NCBI GenBank assembly: GCA_018671175.1
Contig: JABHIE010000028.1
Coordinates: 53,216 to 117,215, forward strand
Direction: 5' to 3'
From: Planctomycetota bacterium
Lineage (GTDB): Bacteria; Planctomycetota; UBA1135
Length of the DNA: 64,000 nt
The notes under the pieces were generated by a model. The model was not told where the DNA came from. It saw only the letters and a list, made by a program, of their open reading frames with translations, and ran no database searches. Below are positions 1-8,495 of the stretch, piece after piece. Each line of letters starts with the position of its first letter. The stretch's first letter is position 1. A program made the position numbers and the translations under genes.

Positions 1-1
1 G

Positions 2-871
2 GTCGCACTCTTAGCGTCGGGCCAGCCGCCGATGCGTCTCTTGCGCCCGGCTTTGTGGGCAGGCGTGTTGATGATGCTCGTGGCTTACCCATTGACAAGT
101 CTGGTCGTCCCTGAAATTTATGGCAAGATGCGTGACATCATGCGTCGCATGGATTTGGCCGCACTCGAAAACACCAACCCCTCGTCAAGTAGCATGCACT
201 TTCGCGGCCTCGATTTGACCTGGACTGCGCGTAACCCTGATGGTGCATTTTTAGATGTTGTGCTTTTTCTCCGTTCTCCAAGCCAAGCAAGTGCTGTCGG
301 AAAAAAGGGGCAACCTAATTTGCTTCGCGTTCGCGCGAACCGAGCTTCCATGGATTTCGAAGGCGGAGAGCTCGTTTTCTCCCTCGACGGCATGCGCACT
401 TGGTCCGAGCAGCAATCCGAGCAAGGCGGTGCTGGCTGGACGGTCGCCGCACCCAATCGCACTTACTTGAGGGTTGATGTGCAGCAATTGGGTAATCGAT
501 TGCCGCCTGTGTCTTTCGTAAAAAACCGCTCATCCTTTGAAATCCAGAAGGCGATTCGAGAAGACGATTCTCTGTCAGAGCGCAAGCGCGAAGAGTATCG
601 CTTCGTTCTATGGGAGCGCATTGCCCAAGCCATGAGTTTCTTGCCTATCGCTTTGGTCGGCGGTTTGCTGGGTTGGTGGTTGCGCCGCGCAGGGTTCTTG
701 AGTGGTTTCGCCGCCGGGCTTGGCGTTTTGGCCCTGGTGTTTTACCCACTCTATTATTTTGGCCGCGCACAGGTGAATGCGGGCACGATGCCAGCCATCC
801 CAGCAGCCTTTCTGCCCGTCTTGGGTCTTGCCCCGCTTTTGTGGTTTCTCTTGCGCCGCAGGTCATCGTAA
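2..871 (+). CDS. lptF: LptF/LptG-family permease (YjgP/YjgQ), 5' end cut by window edge
   Basis: Inner-membrane subunit of the ABC exporter that moves lipopolysaccharide from the inner membrane to the periplasmic bridge. The reading frame is open from base 2, and the residues before the first ATG at 32 read VALLASGQPP, the segment that precedes the second pair of helices in this family, so the true start lies to the left. Visible: a helix at about residues 15-35, a periplasmic beta-jellyroll of about 150 residues, then hydrophobic segments near the C-terminus (SFLPIALVGGLLGWWL, LGVLALVFYPLYYFG). 289 residues are seen against about 360 for a whole protein. The stop TAA shares its last A with the ATG of the next gene, a paralogous permease, so the two are translationally coupled. 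Which is LptF and which LptG rests only on order. Confidence 0.8.
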   Translation, partial: VALLASGQPPMRLLRPALWAGVLMMLVAYPLTSLVVPEIYGKMRDIMRRMDLAALENTNPSSSSMHFRGLDLTWTARNPDGAFLDVVLFLRSPSQASAVGKKGQPNLLRVRANRASMDFEGGELVFSLDGMRTWSEQQSEQGGAGWTVAAPNRTYLRVDVQQLGNRLPPVSFVKNRSSFEIQKAIREDDSLSERKREEYRFVLWERIAQAMSFLPIALVGGLLGWWLRRAGFLSGFAAGLGVLALVFYPLYYFGRAQVNAGTMPAIPAAFLPVLGLAPLLWFLLRRRSS

Positions 872-1959
872 TGGTTTCACTGCTTTCGCCGATTCGTCGC
901 TTTGTGCCGCTTTATGACCGCTACATTTTGCGCGCTTTTTTGTCGCATTGGCTTGTCGTGGCAGCTGCTTTCCTGTGCATGTTCACCGGGCTTGATGTCC
1001 TCGCCAAGAGCGATGACTTTGTCGCCGCCGCCGATCAGTTCGGTGCTGCTCAGGCTGATGCTTTTCGTTATTACTTGCTCAATGTGCCATTCTTGCTTTT
1101 CCAGTTCGCGCCTTACATTACGCTGCTTGCTGGGCTCGGATCCGTTTTATCGATGCAAAAAAGAAATGAATGGTTGCCCGCATTGACGGGTGGGCGCTCC
1201 TCTTTCCGCGCCTTTTTACCGATGTTCTTGGCGGCCGCTTTCCTGGCTGGCGGCGTGTCGCTTTTAAGAGAGGTGTTCATTCCGACCTATGGCGCCGAGC
1301 GTGAGGCCTTGTCGGCGCGTCTCTTTCAGCAAAAAGATTGGCAGCCCCGCGATTTGTGGGCTCGCGGCGAAATGGGCGAGCGATTGCACGCTTTTCGCTT
1401 CCGTCCAGCCCCGACGCCTCGACTCTTGGGGCTTGAGGTTTATGGGCCATCTGGCTCAGGAGATAGTCTCCTAAAGGCGGCCACGGCCACTTGGAAAGAC
1501 GGGAAATGGATGCTTGCCGATGGCTTTTCCTCGACTCGAGCTGGCAATCAGGAAGTCGAGCAGTGGGCTGCACCTGGGCTTACACCTTCAGATTTGACTC
1601 GTGCTTGGTTTATGCAAAACGAGCCTCTTGAGTTGTCCGTGCAAGATTACGCCGCCATCCGTCGCGTTGAGCCCGATCATCGACTTGCTGCAACTTTGTA
1701 TTGGGCGGGTCTAGCGACTCCCTGGGTGCATCTCGTTTTATTGTTGTTGGGGCTGCCTTTTGCCCTTCGCTTCGAGCGTCGTAGCTCCATGGAGGGCATC
1801 GCGGTCGGTCTCGGCCTGTGTGCACTTTTCTTTGTATTCGAGTTCCTATTGCGTGATCTAGGAGGCCGTGGCTTGCTTTCTCCTCAATTGGCCGGCCTAT
1901 CTCCCTTGTTGCTTTTTGCAGCCCTAAGCCTGCGTGTGCAGAGGCATTTGCCAACTTAG
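871..1959 (+). CDS. lptG: LptG/LptF-family permease
   Basis: Second transmembrane partner of the lipopolysaccharide ABC exporter (362 aa, normal family length). The N-terminus YDRYILRAFLSHWLVVAAA is the conserved first helix. It is followed by a helix pair near residues 60-135, a periplasmic domain, and C-terminal helices (ATPWVHLVLLLLGLPFAL and two more). I chose ATG 871 because it overlaps the upstream stop by one base (TAATG) and places the family N-terminus at once. An in-frame ATG at 610 would add 87 residues translated from inside the upstream gene and is not credible. The ATPase LptB is not in the window. Confidence 0.85.
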   Translation: MVSLLSPIRRFVPLYDRYILRAFLSHWLVVAAAFLCMFTGLDVLAKSDDFVAAADQFGAAQADAFRYYLLNVPFLLFQFAPYITLLAGLGSVLSMQKRNEWLPALTGGRSSFRAFLPMFLAAAFLAGGVSLLREVFIPTYGAEREALSARLFQQKDWQPRDLWARGEMGERLHAFRFRPAPTPRLLGLEVYGPSGSGDSLLKAATATWKDGKWMLADGFSSTRAGNQEVEQWAAPGLTPSDLTRAWFMQNEPLELSVQDYAAIRRVEPDHRLAATLYWAGLATPWVHLVLLLLGLPFALRFERRSSMEGIAVGLGLCALFFVFEFLLRDLGGRGLLSPQLAGLSPLLLFAALSLRVQRHLPT

Positions 1960-2049
1960 GCCCGCTTTGAATTGCGGTTTGAAAGCGGATCAGTGATCGA
2001 GGGCATATCCATGCAAGATATTTGTGCTCGAAGGCGTCACAATAAGCCC

Positions 2050-3303
2050 ATGCGTGGCACGCTCCTCTTCTGTTTGTTTGCTTTGGTTTCCTGCCAAAGT
2101 GCTGATTCCCTTGCGCGGGGCGACCGTGCTTATCGTCAAGGCCATTTCCACCAGGCTTTAGCCGCTTATGAGTCAGCTGGCGATCCTAGCCCCGGCAGCG
2201 AATTGGCAGCTCGTGTCACACAGGCTCGTTTTGCATTGCTTGTTGATGGCGCGCGTGATTTATTGCACCATGACGACCCGCAGGGTGCTCGACGCGTAGC
2301 TCTAGCAGCCCTCCAACAGCGGCCAAATCATGTGGGCGCGCAAAACTTGCTTGAGCGAGCTGTCGGGAAAATTACTCAAAAAGAAATCGAGTTGGGCGAA
2401 GAGTTTTTAGTCAACGAGCAATACCCGCAAGCCCTCGCGACTTTCCAGCGCGCACTTGATTGGAGCCCTGAAAACGATGCTGCGATTGATGGCTTCGCGC
2501 GAGCTGAATTGGTTTACAGCAAAGAACAGAAAAAAGGCGAGGCCATCTACTTCGAAGGCCTCGAGCAATTGCGCCACGAAAAATCTCTACAGGCCTTTAC
2601 GACTTTGCAGCACGCGACCCTCTTTTTAGGCGATTCAAGTCGCGCAAAGGGGCAACTCGATAAGCTTTCGCGCGAGATGGGCGAGGCTAGCCGCAATAAA
2701 GGGCTTGTTTTGCTCGAGCAAGGGCGCATCGGCGAAGCTTGGCTTGCCCTTTGGGATGCCGAGCGGTTTTTGCCAGGCGATGCCAATACAAAAGAGTGGT
2801 TGAGTTCACTTGAACAGCACATTGCCGTTGAAGACTTGCTTTTGCAGGCTGAAATTGCCCTGCGCGGTGGTCGCCCGAATGAGGTTCGTTCGATTCTCAC
2901 CGAGGTCGAGCATAAAGTGGAAGGCGCGGCTCACAACGAGACCGCTCCTCGCGTGCAAACCCTTAATGCAGCTGCTGATGCTGAGCAGGCCCGCATCGAT
3001 TACCGCCTCGCCCGTGCGCTCGAAATGGATTTGCAATTGGTTCGCGCTCAGGCTCTATTTGCAAAGTTGTCCACCGAGCAAGGCTTCCATGATGTCGTGG
3101 TGCGACAAGCCGCGATTCAGGCTGTTTTAGACCGTGCCGGCAGTCTTTATGCAGCAGGTTCAGCCGCTCAAAATGCAGAAGACTTCTCGACAGCGAAAGA
3201 ACTTTTCGCTGAAGTCTTGGAACTCGTCATTGATTACAAAGACACTGCCGAGCGTCAATCTGTTTGTCTAGTCGCTCTGCTTCCGAGCACGATTTGCCAA
3301 TAG
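2050..3303 (+). CDS. TPR-repeat lipoprotein
   Basis: Predicted exported lipoprotein of 417 aa. Starting at ATG 2050 gives MRGTLLFCLFALVSCQS, a signal peptide with lipobox LVSC; a TTG 78 nt upstream would bury this signal. After the Cys come helical tetratricopeptide-like repeats (GDRAYRQGHFHQALAAYESA; EEFLVNEQYPQALATFQRAL; AQNAEDFSTAKELFAEVLEL) covering most of the chain. Such proteins are protein-interaction scaffolds, and no catalytic motif is visible. It follows the two Lpt permeases after 90 nt, so an envelope role is plausible but unproven. The last residues (SVCLVALLPSTICQ) lack TPR character. Confidence 0.75.
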   Translation: MRGTLLFCLFALVSCQSADSLARGDRAYRQGHFHQALAAYESAGDPSPGSELAARVTQARFALLVDGARDLLHHDDPQGARRVALAALQQRPNHVGAQNLLERAVGKITQKEIELGEEFLVNEQYPQALATFQRALDWSPENDAAIDGFARAELVYSKEQKKGEAIYFEGLEQLRHEKSLQAFTTLQHATLFLGDSSRAKGQLDKLSREMGEASRNKGLVLLEQGRIGEAWLALWDAERFLPGDANTKEWLSSLEQHIAVEDLLLQAEIALRGGRPNEVRSILTEVEHKVEGAAHNETAPRVQTLNAAADAEQARIDYRLARALEMDLQLVRAQALFAKLSTEQGFHDVVVRQAAIQAVLDRAGSLYAAGSAAQNAEDFSTAKELFAEVLELVIDYKDTAERQSVCLVALLPSTICQ

Positions 3304-3346
3304 TTTCGTAAGCGCTGTTTTAGGGCAAAAAATAGTCAAAGCCCCC

Positions 3347-4165
3347 ATGTCACACACTCATCTTGTCGCCGCGTTGCCCTTTGATGTCCGCCCAGGCGAG
3401 GTTCAAGCTAATCTTCAATCAGCGCTAGATGGGGTGCGAGGCGCAGCGAGCTCGGGTGCGCGCTTGTTGGTTTTGCCCGAAAAATGGACGACATCGTTTT
3501 TGCCTTGCTATTCCAGCGAGGTGGTCGCCGAGAGTGAACTCGCGCTCGCATCCCTACATGAAGAGGCCGAGTCGCTTGATCTTTGCGTCATCGGTTCCGC
3601 ACCCGCAGCATCAAGTGATACGGGTGGCGGCAAACCATTCAATCAAGTCCATTATTTGGGGGCGGGCGGTTTGCGCCGACCATATCACAAGCGCATTTTG
3701 TTTTCGCCTACAGGTGAGGGGCGGCAAGTCGCCCGAGGCGATGCCTTGCCGATTACTCTTGAGACACCCGTTGGCCGCGTTTGCGCAGTGGTTTGCTACG
3801 ACTTGCGTTTCCCAGAAGTCACGCGCGAGGCTTTTTACCAAGAGGCTGATTTGCTGGTCGTGCCGGCGCAATGGCCTCTGCCGCGTTTAGGGGTTTTTGA
3901 TTTGTTGGCGCGTGCGCGGGCTTGCGAGAGCCAAATGTGGGTGCTGGCATGCAATCGGGCGGGCGTTGCTGGCCTTGATAGTAAGCACCTCATGGAATTC
4001 CCTGGGTCTTCCAGTCTCATCGACCCGATGGGTGAGGTCGTCACGGCAAGTGCTGACGGCGAGTTGTTGGTTGGCCAGATTGATTTGGATCTTTCGGCGC
4101 GCGTCAAAAAAATCGTTCCTTGTGCTCGAGATTTAAAAATGGCGGGGCTGTGGCCAGAGTCGTAA
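3347..4165 (+). CDS. Carbon-nitrogen hydrolase (nitrilase superfamily, Nit2/omega-amidase-like)
   Basis: 272 aa, single nitrilase domain. The catalytic triad is visible as Glu45 (VLPEKWT), Lys115 (PYHKRILFSP) and Cys150 (VVCYDLRFPE). The CYDLRFPE signature is typical of the Nit2/YafV branch, which hydrolyses omega-amides such as alpha-ketoglutaramate or deaminated glutathione; the exact substrate cannot be read from sequence. It is cytoplasmic, with no signal peptide. The start ATG 3347 has no Shine-Dalgarno sequence. A hairpin with a short T-run follows at 4184-4223, so it may be a transcription unit on its own ahead of the thiolase pair. Confidence 0.88.
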   Translation: MSHTHLVAALPFDVRPGEVQANLQSALDGVRGAASSGARLLVLPEKWTTSFLPCYSSEVVAESELALASLHEEAESLDLCVIGSAPAASSDTGGGKPFNQVHYLGAGGLRRPYHKRILFSPTGEGRQVARGDALPITLETPVGRVCAVVCYDLRFPEVTREAFYQEADLLVVPAQWPLPRLGVFDLLARARACESQMWVLACNRAGVAGLDSKHLMEFPGSSSLIDPMGEVVTASADGELLVGQIDLDLSARVKKIVPCARDLKMAGLWPES

Positions 4166-4183
4166 GGGGTTATAGAATGTGGG

Positions 4184-4223
4184 GTCTCAGGGTTGCTTGA
4201 AACCGCAACTGAGACTCGGTTTT
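4184..4223 (+). terminator. Possible terminator or leader hairpin between nitrilase and thiolase genes
   Basis: GTCTCAG then TTGC pairs with GCAA then CTGAGAC around an 8-nt loop, with a 2-nt GG bulge on the left arm, followed by TCGGTTTT. The stem is 11 bp but the T-run is short. It lies 18 nt after the nitrilase stop and 25 nt before the thiolase ATG, so it may end the first transcript or sit in the leader of the second. Confidence 0.5.
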
Positions 4224-4248
4224 CCCTCTCATTCTAATCCCGTAAAAC

Positions 4249-5430
4249 ATGTCAGAAGTCTTCATCGTGTCCGCATGCCGGACGGCCATCGCTAAGTTTC
4301 AGGGCTCTTTCGCCCGTTTGCGCGCCCCAGAATTGGGCGCTTACGCCATTTCCGAAGCGCTGACCCGCGCTGGTCTTGATGGCGTTCAAGTTGACGAGGT
4401 GATCATGGGCAATGTCTTGCAGGCAGGCGTTGGGCAAAACCCAGCTCGGCAGGCCATGCGCTTTGCTGGTTTGCCCGATGAGATTTCGCCTTTCACCGTC
4501 AATAAGGTTTGCGGTTCAGGCCTAAAGTGCGTCAATCTGGCGGCACAGTCAATCAAGGCCGGCGATAACCGCGTCGTTGTGGCCGGTGGCATGGAATCCA
4601 TGTCTCTCGCTCCTTACCTCTTGCCTGCAGCTCGTACCGGCGCCCGACTCGGCGATTCCACAATGGTCGATGCCATGGTCTGGGACGGCCTCTGGGATGT
4701 TTACTCCAACCAGCACATGGGCTTGACTGGCGAGTTGGTCGCCGACAAATACGGGATTACTCGTGAAATGCAAGACGAGTATTCCGCTCAGTCACACCAA
4801 AAAGCCGCAGCCGCCTGGGACGCTGGCAAATTTGACGCCGAGACTTTTGATGTTGCTGTAAAGCAGCGCCGCAAAGACGATTTGATCGTTCGCAAAGACG
4901 AGGGCTGTCGTGGCGAAACGACTGCCGAGTCACTCGGTAAATTGCGCGCAGCCTTTAAGAAAGACGGCTCCGTTACTGCCGGCAATGCCTCGCAGATTTC
5001 TGATGGTGCATCCGCACTCGTGATTGCATCAGGCGAGGCCGTTGAGGCTCTCGGTTTGACCCCACTCGCTCGCATTACGGGCTATGCCGCTGGCGGCATG
5101 GCGCCTGAGATGGTCATGATGGCCCCAATGGCAGCCATCGAAAACCTCGAAGCCAAAACGGGTTTCTCTCGCCACGGTTACGACCTGTTTGAAATAAACG
5201 AAGCCTTCGCTTCAGGCGCTTGCGCTTTGGTTCAAGAGCTTGGGCTAAACGCCGACAAAGTTAATGTCAACGGTGGCGCAATTGCGCTGGGTCACCCCAT
5301 TGGTGGGTCAGGTGCTCGCATCTTGACGACCTTGATTTACGCACTCAAAGACCGTGGCCTCAAGACGGGCTGCGCGACACTTTGCCTCGGCGGTGGTAAT
5401 GCCGTGGCCACCTCCATTGAGCTTGTTTAG
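4249..5430 (+). CDS. atoB: Acetyl-CoA acetyltransferase (thiolase II)
   Basis: Condenses two acetyl-CoA to acetoacetyl-CoA or cleaves the product (393 aa, exactly the family length). Active-site residues are in place: nucleophile Cys88 (NKVCGSGLKCV), His349 (GHPIGGSGAR) and Cys379 (CLGGGNA), matching Cys89/His348/Cys378 of the Zoogloea enzyme; NEAFA is also present. The length and motifs fit the short-chain biosynthetic class (AtoB/ThlA/PhaA) better than FadA. It is followed 33 nt later by 3-hydroxybutyryl-CoA dehydrogenase, the next enzyme in C4 metabolism, and a terminator follows that gene, so the two form a unit. No PHA synthase is in the window, so direction of flux is open. Confidence 0.92.
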   Translation: MSEVFIVSACRTAIAKFQGSFARLRAPELGAYAISEALTRAGLDGVQVDEVIMGNVLQAGVGQNPARQAMRFAGLPDEISPFTVNKVCGSGLKCVNLAAQSIKAGDNRVVVAGGMESMSLAPYLLPAARTGARLGDSTMVDAMVWDGLWDVYSNQHMGLTGELVADKYGITREMQDEYSAQSHQKAAAAWDAGKFDAETFDVAVKQRRKDDLIVRKDEGCRGETTAESLGKLRAAFKKDGSVTAGNASQISDGASALVIASGEAVEALGLTPLARITGYAAGGMAPEMVMMAPMAAIENLEAKTGFSRHGYDLFEINEAFASGACALVQELGLNADKVNVNGGAIALGHPIGGSGARILTTLIYALKDRGLKTGCATLCLGGGNAVATSIELV

Positions 5431-5463
5431 TTCCATTCTTCCCCAGAAACGAATCTTAAAACC

Positions 5464-6321
5464 ATGACTGAAACTCTCACAGCCGCCGTAATCGGCGCAG
5501 GCACTATGGGCAATGGCATTGCTCAAACCTTTGCAATGAAAGGCCACACTGTGCGCCTGATTGATATTGCCGCTGACCCACTTGAGCGCGGCTTGGCAAA
5601 CATCCGCAAATCTCTTGATCGCTTCGTCAAAAAAGAAAAAATGACGCAAGAGCAAACCGATGAGATTTTTGCTCGCATTACAGGTGTTGGCTCCATCGCT
5701 CAAGGCGTGGTCGATTGCGACATCATCGTTGAGGCGGTTTTTGAAAAACTCGAAGTCAAAAAAGCAATCTTTGCTGAGCTTGATCAGCATGCCCCTAAAA
5801 ATGCGATTTTGGCGACCAACACATCCTCGATTTCGATTACTGCGATTGCAACGGCGACAAGCCGTCCTGAGCAGGTCGTTGGCATGCACTTCATGAACCC
5901 TGTGCCTCTGATGAAGCTCGTCGAGCTCATCAAAGGTGAACGCACAACTGATGCGATTGTTGCACGCACCAAGGCGATTGCCGAGGGCTTGGGCAAGACT
6001 TGTGGTGTCGCCGAAGATTATGCGGGTTTCATCGCAAATCGTTTGCTCATGCCGATGATTAACGAGGCAGCGTTCTCTCTTTACGAGGGGTGCGCTACCG
6101 CAGAAGACATTGACATCATCATGAAGCTTGGCATGAATCACCCAATGGGGCCGCTCACTTTGGCTGACTTCATTGGTCTTGATATTTGCGTCGATATTCT
6201 CGATTACATGCTTGAGCAATCAGGCGACCCGAAATTCCGCTGCTGCCCATTGCTCCGTCGCATGGTGGTTGCGGGCAAGTTGGGCCGGAAATCGGGCGAA
6301 GGCTTTTACTCTTACGAGTAG
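5464..6321 (+). CDS. hbd: 3-hydroxybutyryl-CoA dehydrogenase
   Basis: NAD(P)-dependent interconversion of 3-hydroxyacyl-CoA and acetoacetyl-CoA. 285 aa, the normal size of the stand-alone enzyme. The Rossmann motif GAGTMGNGIAQ is at residues 11-21; the catalytic His lies in GMHFMNPVPLMKLVEL; the C-terminal domain begins at DYAGFIANRLLMPMINEA and ends in GRKSGEGFYSYE, a typical terminus of this family. It pairs with the thiolase upstream and is closed by the terminator at 6342-6376. The long open frame on the opposite strand is only a shadow of codon bias. Confidence 0.93.
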   Translation: MTETLTAAVIGAGTMGNGIAQTFAMKGHTVRLIDIAADPLERGLANIRKSLDRFVKKEKMTQEQTDEIFARITGVGSIAQGVVDCDIIVEAVFEKLEVKKAIFAELDQHAPKNAILATNTSSISITAIATATSRPEQVVGMHFMNPVPLMKLVELIKGERTTDAIVARTKAIAEGLGKTCGVAEDYAGFIANRLLMPMINEAAFSLYEGCATAEDIDIIMKLGMNHPMGPLTLADFIGLDICVDILDYMLEQSGDPKFRCCPLLRRMVVAGKLGRKSGEGFYSYE

Positions 6322-6341
6322 GGGTTTTCTCTCTTCCCCAT

Positions 6342-6376
6342 GGGTAGGCGAGGTTTTTCCTTGTCTGCCCTTTTTT
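6342..6376 (+). terminator. Rho-independent terminator after hbd
   Basis: GGGTAGGCGAGG pairs with CCTTGTCTGCCC (12 bp including G-T pairs) around a TTTTT loop and is followed at once by six T. It lies 20 nt after the dehydrogenase stop and separates the thiolase/dehydrogenase unit from the KAS III unit. Confidence 0.75.
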
Positions 6377-6483
6377 GTTGGGTACTGAAAACAATTATGG
6401 GAGGTTGCAGGGGCGGCGTGTGGCTGTTAGCATCTATTGTTGGCTTACGGCCTTTTTTTGCTTCCCCCCCGACCGATAAATAC

Positions 6484-7440
6484 ATGGCTTCTGTTTATAT
6501 TGCCGATACTGGTTATTTTCTTCCTGAGCGCATCCTGACCAACGATGAGTTGAGCAAGATGGTTGATACCACTCAAGAGTGGATTGAATCTCGCGTTGGC
6601 ATTCGTGAGCGTCGTGTCGCTGATGCTGAGCACAACACCAGTGATTTGGCGGCTTTTGCTGTTGAGGCTTCACTGCAGCGCGCAGGCTGGGATAAAGAAG
6701 ACCTCGACTTGTTCCTCTGCGCAACGAGTACGCCAGATAGCTTGATTCCAGCGACGGCATCCTGGAGTTGCCAGCGCATGCAATTGTTTGATGTCCCAGC
6801 TTTTGACATCAACGCCGCTTGCTCTGGCTTTGTCTATGGCATGGGAGTGGCTCGCGCCATGATGCAGACGGGCGATTTCAATAAGGTCGCCTTCGTAACG
6901 GCTGAAAAATATACACGCGTCACGGATTACACCGATCGCACTTCTTGCATTTTCTTTGGCGATTCGGCTGGTTCTTTGCTCTTGACGAAAGACAAGCCTG
7001 AAAAGGGTGCCTGGGAAGTTGTCGACACCTCCATGAAAAACTTCAACGACGGCGCCGATGTCGTCACGACAGAGATTGGCGGCTTTTTCTGGCAAGACGG
7101 CCGTCGCGTCAAAAACTATGCCTTGGGTGCGTTTAAAGAAAGCGCAAAATGGATGCTTGAGAAGCATGGCATCAAGGTGGATGACCTCCGCGCGTTTGTG
7201 GCACATCAAGCTAACTCGCGTGTCTTGCAGACCGTTTGCGATATGGTTGGTATCCACGAGAGTCAGCATTGGCACAATGTTGAGATTTGCGGCAATCAAG
7301 GCGCGGCGGGTTCGGCTACGACATTCTGTATGGGCCTCGAAGAGCATCAGGGTTCATTTAAAGATGGCGATACCATCCTAGTTACGACTTTTGGCTCAGG
7401 TTTTACATCCGGCAGTGCTTTGTTGCGTTGGGTGGATTAG
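6484..7440 (+). CDS. fabH: Beta-ketoacyl-ACP synthase III family protein
   Basis: Thiolase-fold condensing enzyme, 318 aa. The catalytic triad is Cys113 (DINAACSGFVYG), His241 (VAHQANSRV) and Asn271 (GNQGAAGS), equivalent to Cys112/His244/Asn274 of E. coli FabH. The start ATG 6484 gives the family N-terminus MASVYIADTGYFLPERILTN; an in-frame ATG at 6340 lies in the terminator stem of the upstream gene and is rejected. In E. coli FabH starts fatty-acid synthesis from acetyl-CoA and malonyl-ACP. Here it sits among acyl-CoA degradation genes with no fab neighbours, so another acyl-CoA condensation is possible. The GNQGAAGS loop differs from the common NTSAAS. Confidence 0.85.
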   Translation: MASVYIADTGYFLPERILTNDELSKMVDTTQEWIESRVGIRERRVADAEHNTSDLAAFAVEASLQRAGWDKEDLDLFLCATSTPDSLIPATASWSCQRMQLFDVPAFDINAACSGFVYGMGVARAMMQTGDFNKVAFVTAEKYTRVTDYTDRTSCIFFGDSAGSLLLTKDKPEKGAWEVVDTSMKNFNDGADVVTTEIGGFFWQDGRRVKNYALGAFKESAKWMLEKHGIKVDDLRAFVAHQANSRVLQTVCDMVGIHESQHWHNVEICGNQGAAGSATTFCMGLEEHQGSFKDGDTILVTTFGSGFTSGSALLRWVD

Positions 7441-7461
7441 TCGAGTCTTGGGCCTGCGCGC

Positions 7462-8454
7462 GTGAAGAAATATCTCCTTGAGTCATTTGGTGGGCCGGAA
7501 GTCCTTCAACTGAAAGATCATCCCACCCCAGATTGCCCGGCCGATGGGTATCTAGTCGAAGCCCGCGCAATGGGCTTGAATTTTGCCGAGACGGTCGAGC
7601 GCCGAGGCGAATACAGCAGGGGCCAGAAGTGCCCTTTCGAGATAGGCAAAGAGGCCGCGGGTGTAGTGGTCGCCGCAGGCCCACAAACGAGTCGCTTTCA
7701 AGTTGGTGATGAAGTCATCGTTATTAAGTTCAGTAACGGTTGCTATAGCGAAATCATTGTTGCTAATGACAACCAGTTGCTCGAGCCGCCTCGTGGTCTG
7801 AGCTGGAATGAGCGAGCCGCTTTTGCCAATACTTTTGGCACGGCTTGGTTTGCTCTTCAAGAAATTGCCCGAGTGCGCGCCGGCGAATCGGCTTTGGTGC
7901 AGGCGGCCGCCGGAGGGGTGGGCACGGCTACGGTCATGCTTGCCAAAGCTCTCGGAATGGGTCCTATCATCGGCACAGCCGGTACGGATGAAAAATGCGC
8001 TCTGGTCGAGTCACATGGCGCTGATGCTTGCGTTAATTACACGAGCCATGATTTTCGCGATAAGGCGCGAGAGCTAACGGAGGGCTTGGGTGTGGATTAT
8101 TGCATCGAGTCAGTCGGTGGCGAGGTTTACGACCGCTCTCTTGAGTTGCTGGCGCCGCTAGGGCGCATGGTCATCATTGGCTTTAGCAGCATTCGTGATA
8201 ACTACGCCGAGGCGATCCCGCGCCTGCACCCTTTGACGGTTTTTCATCGTTCCATCACGGTGGGCGGCTTGAATGTCGACAACATCAAATATCACCACCG
8301 CCGTGCAAATTGGGCTGAATTGGTCACCTTTGCCGAGAAGCATGACATCCGCCCGCATATTGGCAATGTCTTTGCTTTTGATGACGCTGCCGGTGCGCAT
8401 ACTTGCCTTGAGAGGCGCCAGAGTGTCGGAAAGGTCGTGCTTTCTGTTGCCTAG
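7462..8454 (+). CDS. Zinc-independent quinone oxidoreductase / enoyl reductase (MDR superfamily)
   Basis: 330 aa, NADPH-binding medium-chain dehydrogenase/reductase of the quinone oxidoreductase group. The GroES-like N-terminus (DGYLVEARAMGLNFAETVERRG) is followed by the nucleotide-binding motif QAAAGGVGTATVMLAKALG at about residues 148-166, and the structural and catalytic zinc cysteines are absent. Start is GTG 7462, 21 nt after the fabH stop, with no other start near. Members reduce quinones or the double bond of enoyl compounds; in this acyl-CoA context an enoyl-thioester reductase role is possible, but the substrate cannot be told from sequence. Confidence 0.85.
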   Translation: MKKYLLESFGGPEVLQLKDHPTPDCPADGYLVEARAMGLNFAETVERRGEYSRGQKCPFEIGKEAAGVVVAAGPQTSRFQVGDEVIVIKFSNGCYSEIIVANDNQLLEPPRGLSWNERAAFANTFGTAWFALQEIARVRAGESALVQAAAGGVGTATVMLAKALGMGPIIGTAGTDEKCALVESHGADACVNYTSHDFRDKARELTEGLGVDYCIESVGGEVYDRSLELLAPLGRMVIIGFSSIRDNYAEAIPRLHPLTVFHRSITVGGLNVDNIKYHHRRANWAELVTFAEKHDIRPHIGNVFAFDDAAGAHTCLERRQSVGKVVLSVA

Positions 8455-8495
8455 GGTAGGGTAGAATAATGCCCCCTAAGGGGTTAATACACACA

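Noticed and set aside
610..870. Upstream in-frame start for LptG adding 87 residues
   Set aside because: The extra residues are a shadow of the overlapping LptF gene; ATG 871 overlaps its stop and begins the family N-terminus.
5308..6219. A 303-residue open frame on the - strand opposite hbd
   Set aside because: It lies wholly opposite a clear, motif-complete dehydrogenase and shows no family feature; a product of codon bias.
6670..7347. A 225-residue open frame on the - strand opposite fabH
   Set aside because: Shadow of the FabH gene; no recognisable protein.
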